Assembly (NCBI GenBank): GCA_009760855.2
Contig: WPIO01000008.1
Span: 8,506,001 to 8,570,000, forward strand
DNA length: 64,000 nucleotides
Origin: Cristatella mucedo
Lineage: Eukaryota; Bryozoa; Phylactolaemata; Cristatellidae
Direction: 5' to 3'
This document shows positions 55,795 through 64,000 of this stretch, piece by piece. The translations under genes were made by a program, and so were the position numbers. Every line of letters begins with the position of its first letter. Positions within the stretch are counted from its first letter, which is position 1. The notes below the pieces were generated by a model. It worked only from the letters and a program-made list of their open reading frames with translations, searched no databases and had not been told where the DNA came from.

Positions 55795-55938
55795 GAAAGG
55801 TGCTTGCTCATCATGATCCAGGTCTCGTGTTCGAGTCATGCAGTGGGCGATTCTTTATTACCCTCTGCAAGTGGTAGTGATAGCCGGTAAGGCTCTTCTG
55901 CCGCTATGCAAATGAGGCTGTTCACACTCAGCTAATCT
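55795..55938 (+). repeat. tRNA-derived SINE, copy 8
   Basis: GATCCAGGTCTCGTGTTCGA, GTGGGCGATTCTTTATT, TGATAGCCGGTAAGGCTCTT and the GAGGCTGTTCACACTCAGCT tail. The B-box arm reads GTGTTCGAGTC. Confidence 0.8.
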
Positions 55939-56550
55939 TGTTTTTGCTACAATGGCCACTCAAAATTCGAGCTTTCGCTGTCGATTTTCGCTCAATTAGA
56001 GTTGATAGCGGTAATTCGTTGCAGCCAAATGAAACCTCGCTAGCCATCAATTGTCCCCGAATGTGGAGGAAATGGGAATCACTCCTTCCCAGCCCCGATC
56101 GTCTCCAGACCACTTTTAACATTAATAGAGTAACTTAACTGGAGCGGCTTTGACCTTGCCGCCGTATCGGCTTGCCAGCGAGGCACTTACAGTTCCGACT
56201 ACAAGGGGGGGGGGTGCGAAGTATTCTCGGCACAGAGCGGTCGCGGCAGAACCAACAGGAGCTACTTCTCGTGCTCGATCAGGGTTTCCACTCGGTTGAC
56301 CGATCGAGGCATCAGGTATGGGGTCCGGCAACTCCACGCCCGGCACCATAAATCTACGCAGTTGGTTCGTGTTTGGCCGGGCATTGCGAAATCAGATGGA
56401 CAAGTTTTAAGAGCGTCCTTTTTTGCACAGGTGTCCAGCACCTGCCGTAGCATGCAAGTCACAGTCCTAACTCGTAGAGCGAAACTCAGTTAACCCGGCT
56501 TGGGCTTTTAAGCCACCTAACCGTAAATTATGACGCGACCGACTTCTAGT
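55939..56550. other. Spacer without recognised features
   Basis: Nothing recognised apart from a G10 run near 56,205. Confidence 0.35.
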
Positions 56551-56632
56551 CATTAATAATAATAATAAGAATAATAATGCACTTGATAAAGCACCCTCAG
56601 AGAACTCAATCTCTTTCTAGGCATTATAATTC
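56551..56632 (-). mobile_element. LINE tail fragment
   Basis: (TAA)n-rich tail followed by GCACTTGATAAAGCACCCTC and TCTCTTTCTAGGCATT in reverse orientation; only the last ~80 bp. Confidence 0.85.
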
Positions 56633-56817
56633 CTGGGACCGCGAATTGTAGCTCGCCAATATTTTCATAACTTCATTCTTAGCACTCATCTTAGAAGGGA
56701 AGATGTATTTTTTAAGAGGCCACGATTTAAGGCTGTTTTGTGCATCTTACCGTAGTGCTACGCTCAGGCTATGACGGCAGAGCGTGGCCGTGGGATCAAA
56801 TCGACAATTGAAGTGCC

Positions 56818-56972
56818 CCTGGGTCTTAGCTCAAGGGTACTCGCTCTGCAAGACCCAGGTCGTGGGTTTGAGTTCTGCAGTTGGCAATCCCTTATTGCCT
56901 ACTGCTAGCTGTGGCGATAGTCTTTAAGGCTCTTTGGCCATAATATAAAATTAGGCTTTTAAATCAGCTAGC
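56818..56972 (+). repeat. tRNA-derived SINE, copy 9
   Basis: CCTGGGTCTTAGCTCAAGGG head, B-box arm GTGGGTTTGAGTTC, GGCAATCCCTTATTGCC, GATAGTCTTTAAGGCTCTT and TTTTAAATCAGCTAGCC tail. Subfamily of the 12.6 kb copy. Confidence 0.85.
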
Positions 56973-57930
56973 CTTTAACGCTTAAGGCGTCACTCCTGGT
57001 CGAATATACGGATAAGGTATGCTGCAAGTATGCTCATAGCGGCATCTTTATCAACTGCTACTCTGGTGGGTCCCTCGCTCACCCTGATAGCGTCAGCAGT
57101 CGACTTCGTGCAGAAACGAGCTCATAGAATCCGTACTCCGGAGCGTGCTGCGATGTATCGGAGCTACTGCAGCTACTTTGTTTCACTTGCCAGATCGCTC
57201 GACATGGCCTTCGGAGCTGACGGGAGTAGCTTCCTTGCTCATATTGCTCGCTAGGGCCGATTGAGTTCGGAATTTGCTACTCTTACCAAGCTTATATAGC
57301 CTCGCCACTCTCGCTACTACCTTCAGCAGCTTACTCCAGCGACTAGTGTATGTTTTTTCTATTCGCTGGAAATGCATTAGTCTGCTGCCGACATTTTTGT
57401 GCTTTATATACAATATATTCGCCACCGTACTGTCCGCACGAAACACTGCCGTAGCGAAACATCCTGGCGCAAATGATCGTGGGCGAGTTGTCCTAAATTC
57501 GCAAACACCCCTATCTTGTTTAAATCGAGTGAATGAGCATAAGGGGCTTGCACTGGCGCTGCGTAGCAGCTGCCTGCAAGCGAGCACAAGGATTGAAAGG
57601 CATAAGTGAACGCACCAAAGTTCAAACAAAATATTCCTGCGTACGGTAATTAGTCGCTCGCGTCTATGCATCGCGAATGCACTCATAGGCGTGTATAGCA
57701 TTGCAGATGTTCCTATGGTACTTTCATGAATACCCGTAGCTTTCAAGGTCGCCCAAGCTACGGTACTTATGACGTATCTACTGACATCGATCTGAACCAC
57801 CAAACCACATATTTTAAATCTTATTTAAATTAATTTTTAGTTATGACACTATGATATTGTAAATGTGCGCGTTGAAGCATCTGCTATCAGAGCTTCCGAG
57901 TGGGCCGGGTCACATGTTTACAAACCTAGG
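56973..57930. other. Spacer upstream of the WW-CUE gene
   Basis: No element recognised. A 206-codon reverse-strand frame (57,183-57,803) begins only at TTG and resembles nothing. Confidence 0.4.
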
Positions 57931-60900
57931 ATGGCGACGACGTTGTGGAACTCGGGTCTTCCGTCCGGCTGGGAAGCGAAATGGGACCCTGTCCAGAACA
58001 AACCGTACGTAAGTCTAGCTTTTGCTCTGGCAGACCGAGCTGTATTAGTAGCGGATACGCAAGTGCTATTTGCGTGTGATGCTTTGTAGATTCAGGTCAT
58101 TAAATTGACTTGGCGCTAGCTAACCGAGATGCGATATCGCTTTCTGGCATTCGGCGGCGGTCGAACGGCGGTGCTCCCGAGAGCTACTTCCGGGCACCCT
58201 GTGCTTAGTAGACTCATCATGTCACCCGGTGCGGAATGCTCGTCGTGCTCTGCTTGATCGCTGCCCCAGTTGTAGGTCACGAGCCAGCTGCTGAGGCAGC
58301 CTGAGGGGTGGGGCAAGGTGATTTGCATTGCCCATTCGAAATCACGCTCCGTTCGGGTGACATGCACAGCTGCTCGCTTTCGCGACACATGTGGCATAAG
58401 GAGACGCTACTAGACGACTGGAAACGCTACGAGACTGCTACTGGACGCACGTTGACGGGGCCACCTATCCTTCGCTCTAGCGGCCGGCCGGCGCGTTTAT
58501 AAAGTTACGCTGCAGCACTGCCGGCTGCCCGTCGCGATGGGGGAAATCTCGTGAGGACGTGAGATACTGTCTCATCGTCGGCAGACACTTCCGCCGCCGG
58601 AGCTCGGCACCGAAGCTGGAAGGCTACGAAGGCAGCTAGCTCGGCGAGCTTGAAGGCGATCTCTCGAATTACTGCCACCGAGGCAGCTGGCATCCGGCAG
58701 CAACTTCGCTTGGGACCCCTCACCTCCGAACCACCCCCACCCCCAGGCCGTCAGCAGCCGCTAGCAGTGATGGTACACTAGGTAAGACGGTTGCTTTTCA
58801 TGACCTCGGCCCCGAGGTCGTGGGTTCGAATCCTGCGGTGGTCGATCGTTTATCGCTGCTGCAAGCGGTGGTGATAGCCGTAAAGGCTCTTCTGTCGCTA
58901 TACAAAAAGAGGCTGTGAAATCAGCTAGTATTTCTTATTTATTTATTTTCACTAGGTAAGACGGTTGCTTTTCACGACCTCGGTAGCGAGATCATGGGTT
59001 CGAATCCTGTAGTGGCGATTCCTTATCGATGCTGCAAGCGGTAGTGAACGCCGTAAAGGCTCTTCTGTTGCTATACAAAAGAGGCTGTTAAATCAGCTAG
59101 CACTTTTTTTTTAATTCAGTCAGTTCGTTGCCCCACCCGTCCTGGGCCCCATCCGCCGCCGCCCCCTACGGGATGTGGCTCCGGTCTGCCACTGGGGCAG
59201 CTCATCCGAATGGTGTGCACGAATGGCCAGCCGGGTTGCTCCGTGTGGTCCATGCTCGATGGCAAATCGGCTCGGCCGGCCCATGCACTGGTTCTCAGTC
59301 GCTCTGCTCCGTCGCACAGATGTTTTGCCTGGCGGTGCCGGTTTTCACCTCCCCTCGAGAAGGCAGAGCATCGTTCGGCCGCACAAGCGGCAGATTAATT
59401 CGCTGGCAGTGGCAGCATGGCTTTATTTGGCCGACTATGTCGTGGCATCGCCGCTGCTGGCGCCCTCTCTGCTCGCTGGCGCCCTCTCTGCTCGCTGGCC
59501 CTGCAGCTGTGAATGCTTGCTGCCCTATTCTAAACACGTGCTAGTGTAGTCACGTGCCAAGGCTTGAATTGCGAGTGTCGGCTTTGTGCCCGAAGCTTTC
59601 GAACTTTTTTAATAAAATCGTTTCGTTGAAGGTTCTTTGTAAACCACGCACTCAAGTCGACCACTTGGGAAGACCCGAGGTTTTCCAAAGTGGAAGATGC
59701 GAACAGAGTGAGTAACCAACTTCTGGCTGATATGGCATAACTCGGCTGCATTTGAGCAGCGGTGAAGAATGTGCTAGTAGGGCCCCCGCGTGCCCGGTGT
59801 AAATATGGTCTTAGCACTAGCTTTGTCTGCCTTGTCAGCTGTTATCTTTCCTCTGTTTTTTGCCCTTTCACATTTTTCCTTCCTCGGGCCTTTCTTTGCA
59901 TGCTCACACACTCTGCCATTGTCCCATCGTTCTTTTTCGTGCACACTCTGTCGGTTGTCTCTCTCCTCCCACTCTCTTTCGCTCTGTCTCTCCATTGCTC
60001 GTCCTCGCACTCTCTCCTCACCCTTTCTCGTTCGTCCTTCCTCTCTTTCTCTCTGTTTCTCTCCCCTTTGCTCTTCCTCTCTCATTTCCACCGCTTTGCT
60101 ACCCACCGCTGCAGATGCTGCCGCCACTTGGCCATAGCTCACTGGCTTGCTGGCCGGCTGCTGCATCTCGAAGTGGTTCGCGTGTGCCTAAGGCTGTGTC
60201 CAGCGCCTGATTAATCTTACACATACTTTGTCCCTTATTTCCAGCCCCAGACAGCCGCTCTTGCCACCGCAGATACCTCCTCGGCTGCCAGCAAGGCCAA
60301 AAGCCAGGCCAATGGCAAGTCGCAGCCGGCGGCGAAGACCACTGCGAAGCCTCCTCCTGCAGCAGCAGCCGCCGGTGCTTCCACGGCGGCGGCACACGGG
60401 TAGGTGGCCGCTGGCGTGGCCGCCAAATGCGGATGCCTGCGTAGCCAGCCGCTGGGCAAAGGCCTTGCGCGCAAATGTGCCCAGCCTTTGCGAATGCTCC
60501 CGGAGTTGGTATGAGGCACTCGCAATGGTACCGACCTTGACCGTTGAGTTGTTTCGGCAAAAGTTCTCGCCGCTGTATCGCTGCAGAGTGGGCCCGGCAT
60601 CGGCAGAGGCAGGGGACCTGCAGTACGACGAGCAGGCGCTGGAGCAGCTGCGAAGCAGCTACCCGGCAGTGCCTGCCGATGTGCTCCTGCAGGTCTGGAA
60701 CAGGTATGGACGCCACAGCGAGCCAGCTCGTTTGCGCACCTCTTCCACCGTCAGTCGGGCAGGCGGGCGTGCGTGCATCGTCGAACAAAGTCGACGGGTT
60801 CGATGTGGCCTCGATGGTTGGACCCGTCGGTAGGTAGATAATAGGTCAAGTTTCAGCCAATCTTGAATGTCTGGAAACTCGCCTGCCTTTAGTTATTATG

Positions 60901-62351
60901 CTTCCCGTGCCTCGAACTCTCCCACCACCCCATTGTGCCATTGTACCTGTCTTGACCACATTTGAACGCAGCTAAACTCCCTCTCTCCCGTTGCTCGAAG
61001 TATTAGCTCCTTCAGAGCGAATTTTCTTTTTATTTGCCGATGTGTGAGACAACTGAGTATGCTCAGCTGACATATGTCACTGATCAGCTCACACATATGC
61101 TCACTTTCTGCCCCCATGCAAAGTACCCAGAAAGAGATTTAGTTCTATGAGGGTGCAATAACATTATTATTATTATTATTATTATTAATATAATCCACGC
61201 CATATGCTTCCTTTACAATTACTATAGTAACTGTCTTTAAGCTGACCGTGGCCCGCTTCGCGATGCTTATCTCATTCATTCTCACCCCTGCTGCTGAGGC
61301 TGCTCACTGGCAGCGGAACCACGGAAGCGCTCTCTGCTGCGGATATTCTTAGAATTAGCGGCCGAATTAGCACTCTTCGGCAGGCTCCGCCGTCTGAGGC
61401 TGGCTCAGCTAGCATTGCGCGCTGTGAGCAGAACGCCTGCCCACCCCAGTGCGCACCTACGCTTTCACCAATATGGCAGCTGGCTCGGCTTGTGCCCATT
61501 CAGGCCGAGCCGGCGCCGACTCTGCTGTGTACTCCTCTTCCTCCTCCTCATGCCTCCGCTCCTCTCCCGTCACTCCTGTCCACCTGCTCGTGCAGCTCGT
61601 TCGCCTAAACCTAGGCTGCTGCTCCTCTGCCATTTCCCCTGGCGCCGGTTCGGCGGCGGCAGCGTGGTTGCCACCTTGAGCCTGTGAGGCCTGGGCTCGA
61701 GCCATAAAATTACCTTTAGGGAACGCGCTGCATGCATGGACCAGGAGTGATGCTGCCTTTGTCTGCTGAGTATTTTTGAGCAAGAGCATTTTTGTCCCTC
61801 ACTCCCTGCGGTTGAGGGGACCATCACACACTTAACAGGATCTCATCCGCAGAGCTGTGCTGCCTCCGTTCAGAGCTGCCAGCACGACGCCACGGTGGCC
61901 GGTGTATATATTTAAAATGAATTATATTAAACATAGCTTCTTATTATATATTTAAAAATTATAATTGTATTATATATATTAAATATGTAATAAGTCGTCG
62001 AGAGCTGCGCTGCCTTCTACGTCCTCAGCTGCCAGCACGCCACTGTGGCCGGTGTATATATTTAAAATGAATTATATTAAACATAGCTTCTTATTATATA
62101 TTTAAAAATTATAATTGTATTATATATATTAAATATATAATAAGTCGTCGAGAGCTGCGCTGCCTTCTACGTCCTCAGCTGCCAGCACGACGCCACTGTG
62201 GCCGGTGACAGTCTTCGACACATGGGCTACCAAAACAGAGCCGAGCACATGATGGAGCAGACGCAGAAAGCAGAGGAGGAGCGCCTCAAAGAGGCCTCCA
62301 CGGCCGCTACTGCTACGGCCACTGCAGCCGCTGCTGCCTCGGCGCCGCAGG
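57931..62351 (+). CDS. WW-domain and CUE/UBA-like protein (partial gene model)
   Basis: Four exons can be supported. 57,931-58,008: starts ATG, then LPSGWEAKWDPVQNKPY, the first half of a WW domain, donor GTAAGT, phase 0. 60,245-60,399: an Ala/Pro/Lys/Ser-rich linker, enters in phase 0. 60,587-60,703: LQYDEQALEQLRSSYPAVPA then DVLLQVWN. 62,179-62,351: QHDATVAGDSLRHMGYQNRA, EHMMEQTQKAEEERLKEAST and an Ala-rich end. The last three join with phases 2 and 2, and together give a ~40-residue helical module resembling CUE/UBA ubiquitin-binding domains (hydrophobic YPxVPxDVL, then SLRHMGY). The exon(s) with the second half of the WW domain were not found in the 2.2 kb first gap. A further exon from about 62,840 is possible. 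WW domains bind Pro-rich motifs; a ubiquitin-linked adaptor role is inference. Confidence 0.55.
58766..58928 (+). repeat. tRNA-derived SINE, copy 10
   Basis: AGTGATGGTACACTAGGTAA, CCTCGGCCCCGAGG palindrome, GTGGGTTCGAATCC B box, GAGGCTGTGAAATCAGCTAG tail, followed by an ATTT-rich tail. First half of a head-to-tail pair inside the first intron of the WW-CUE gene. Confidence 0.9.
58949..59104 (+). repeat. tRNA-derived SINE, copy 11 (tandem with copy 10)
   Basis: Begins CACTAGGTAAGACGGTTGC, just inside the normal head, so the A-box side is truncated. Includes the CCTCGGTAGCGAG palindrome (mutated), ATGGGTTCGAATCC and GAGGCTGTTAAATCAGCTAG, with a T-rich end. Confidence 0.88.
59105..60244. other. 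Presumed first intron of the WW-CUE gene, distal part
   Basis: GC-rich DNA followed by a CT-rich stretch (59,930-60,085). Several open frames of 90-140 codons overlap each other in all frames at 59.1-59.5 kb and match nothing I know. The missing WW exon should lie somewhere between 58,009 and 60,244. Confidence 0.4.
60890..61195 (+). mobile_element. Diverged LINE 3' end in the WW-CUE gene
   Basis: CTTGACCACATTTGAACGCA, GTACCCAGAAAGAGATTTAG, TTCTATGAGGGTGCAATAAC and (ATT)n in family order, strongly diverged. Confidence 0.75.
61196..61870. other. Intron of the WW-CUE gene
   Basis: No feature recognised; open frames at 61.4-61.8 kb are overlapping on both strands and low in complexity. Confidence 0.4.
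61875..62210 (+). repeat. ~150 bp tandem duplication carrying a splice acceptor
   Basis: Unit of 150 bp: an AT-rich core (GGTGTATATATTTAAAATGA through TTAAATATGTAATAAGTCG) plus a GC-rich part with CTGCGCTGCCTTCTACGTCC TCAG and exon start CTGCCAGCACGACGCCAC. Two full copies (61,901 and 62,051) and a third, in which GCCGGTG is followed by the functional exon instead of TATATA. The two copies of the AT core differ by very few bases, so the duplication is recent. Confidence 0.9.
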
Positions 62352-63715
62352 GTAGGCTCATCTGTCGTTCGCATTCCGTTGACTCGTCATGCTTTTCTCG
62401 TGCTCTCCTTCTTATCACAGTTCGTTCTTTCTGCACACTCTCTCGTCAGTCGCTGTCTCCAAATTCTTCGCATCTACCTGATGCATCACAAGCCGGCGTG
62501 CGCCACTGCCAATGTCTGCCCGCGACGTTAAAGTGCTCCGCCGCCGCCGATGACTTGCAGATAAGCAGAAAGCGGCGACGAGCAACGCAGCTTCAGATGC
62601 CAGCTACCGCGCCTCTACCGCCACAAGTCGCGACCCCAGGGCGCCTGTACCGCCGACGGAGCACCGCCGAGCGGTCGCCGCAGGAGCTCTGCCGAGTGGC
62701 ACGAGGTGTGCGCCTGCGCTCTCTCGCCAGCTCCCGCGAGCGCGCTACCAGCGAGCTCGTGCAGCACCTTCTAGCTGCCACCACTGTTGCCGCCTTTGCA
62801 TGCACCCTGCCCATGCTTGCTGTGACGTTTGTTTCAGGGCCGTCACCACGGCGGCAGCCACCGCGTCCGCCATTGCCAGTGCACACGCCACCGTCGCGCG
62901 AGGGCCTGACCCCAGTCTCTGTCGCGGTCCTGACGCATCGCTGATTGGCAAGACGAAGGGCCTAGCCCGCGGCGCCGACCCGGCGCTAGCCGTCGGGCCG
63001 CGACCCCAGCGATCGTGAAGCAAGCAGTCGTCCTGCGACGTCCTCGCGCCATTTGCATAATTCGCCTCGCAGCAATGCACCGAGCCCTATCGCCCGCGCG
63101 TAGGCGTGTATCTCAGGGCTCAGGAGATAGTATGCGCGCGTCAGGAGTGCCTGGCCGCCCGCCTGCTCGCGGAGCCCCATTATGGTGTTCTGTCTGCGAG
63201 TTGTCTTCTCTTGTTTGTCTCTGTCGTTGCGTCGTGCTCGCACGTGATCCTCGGTGTAGTTGACTGCTGCCACGGGCGGTGGCGCGCGTCGAAGCGGCCG
63301 GTGCTCGCTCGCGCGACATGACTTATTTGCGCTCGCTGGCATGTGCAGACGGTTGATGCAGCTGTGACGTGCGTCGCGTGCCGTCACTGCAGGTTTCGCC
63401 TTCTTCGTCCGGTCACGGGCGCTTAGGTCACGTGTAGTTTCACGGAACACGGCCAGAACTGGACTCTGGGTGACAGCATGTTCAGCAGGAGCCGCAGGCC
63501 GACACGCTGCGCCAGTCTGCATTCGTGCCGTAATAAACACTCGGGCAGTCGTCGGTCGCTGCGTCCATCCTCTATCGAATTCATCGATAGATCGAAGCAC
63601 ACATATCAGGCCACAAGCAGCCAGTGCACCTCGAGCTCAATTTATCAGTAGTGGCCGGCAGCAGAGCGACTGCTCGCAGCAAAGCAAAGTCACTCCGGAC
63701 GTCACGTCGTAGCAT
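62352..63715. other. Region downstream of the CUE exon
   Basis: A possible further exon begins after TTGTTTCAG at 62,838. The phase that fits gives a Pro-rich ending (PPRPPLPVHTPPSREG) at TGA 62,941; another frame is Ala-rich. Neither is decisive. An ATTTGCAT octamer lies at 63,050-63,057. No AATAAA for the WW-CUE gene was recognised. Confidence 0.35.
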
Positions 63716-63719
63716 CTGC

Positions 63720-64000
63720 TTAAGAAACTAGAGAATCGTAAAACTTGCAAAATTCGCTCTGGTGAAACTCGGCAAAGCCTCCCGGTGGCCTGGTGCGAAT
63801 ATTTAGTGCTGGCCACGGTTCTATGTTCAGTCCGATGTACTTCGGATCAGTGACCTCAAATGACAGGACAGGAATGGGAGAACTTTGCAGGAGTGAATGT
63901 TGAATGCTAGTGGGCAGCAGTTGCCCCGGGTTTCTTCTGTCAGCATGAAAACTCGGTAAGCTCAAAGACTGCACCGTCGCTGACGGAGAGCCTCGTAGCA
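63720..64000 (-). CDS. Possible terminal exon of a minus-strand gene
   Basis: A minus-strand frame is open from the window edge to TAA at 63,720 and has ordinary protein composition: SSPIPVLSFEVTDPKYIGLN, then IEPWPALNIRTRPPGGFAEF and HQSEFCKFYDSLVS at the end. No domain recognised. A start codon is not needed if it is a 3' exon; a candidate acceptor (TCCGTCAG) lies at about 63,980. No polyadenylation signal seen just downstream. Chance remains possible. Confidence 0.35.
   Translation of the reverse strand, partial: LRGSPSATVQSLSLPSFHADRRNPGQLLPTSIQHSLLQSSPIPVLSFEVTDPKYIGLNIEPWPALNIRTRPPGGFAEFHQSEFCKFYDSLVS

Noticed and set aside
57183-57803. 206-codon reverse-strand frame
   Set aside because: Starts only at TTG and resembles nothing; a frame of this length is expected about once by chance in a window this size.

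Overview
This window is animal nuclear DNA. The coding genes have spliceosomal introns (GT-AG, consistent phases) with AATAAA signals on the short genes. The non-coding part is full of non-LTR retrotransposon (LINE) pieces with (TAA/ATT)n tails, a tRNA-derived SINE family, degenerate tandem satellite and long microsatellites. The repeat content and the Polinton point to an invertebrate, but I cannot fix phylum or species from sequence alone.

Layout. (1) 0-28 kb is a decayed tandem segmental duplication. Each unit carries a ~170-195 bp satellite block (not seen in unit 1), a conserved promoter (ATGCAAAT octamer, then a TATA-like box) and a two-exon gene for a small secreted peptide made of the 9-residue repeat HHEGAYGLG. 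Copies 1-3 (4.6, 10.4 and 18.2 kb) have intact frames; copy 4 (24.1 kb) is a pseudogene. The spacers hold SINEs, LINE tails, microsatellites and a stray copy of an HSD17B8 exon. (2) 28-31.3 kb is repeat-rich spacer. (3) 31,338-43,611 is a conspicuously AT-rich 12.3 kb Polinton/Maverick, bounded by ~152 bp terminal inverted repeats (ends TG...CA) and a 5 bp CCAGT target-site duplication. It sits inside an older LINE copy and itself contains two later LINE insertions. It carries decayed protein-primed DNA polymerase B and retroviral-type integrase genes. It also has an unusual set of phage-tail-fibre-like genes, an HNH-AP2 endonuclease pseudogene and several small unknown genes; almost all are broken by frameshifts or stops. 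(4) 43,767-53,861 is a complete seven-exon HSD17B8 gene (short-chain dehydrogenase, 248 aa; the exon phases sum exactly). (5) 57.9-62.4 kb is a partly resolved + strand gene encoding the first half of a WW domain, a low-complexity linker and a CUE/UBA-like domain. A ~150 bp tandem duplication there has copied the splice acceptor of its CUE exon. (6) The right edge holds a possible minus-strand terminal exon.

The most notable items are the octamer-driven His/Gly/Tyr repeat-peptide cluster, the fibre-gene-rich Polinton with no recognisable capsid module, and the HSD17B8 exon copy lying 41 kb from its parent inside the peptide-gene cluster.
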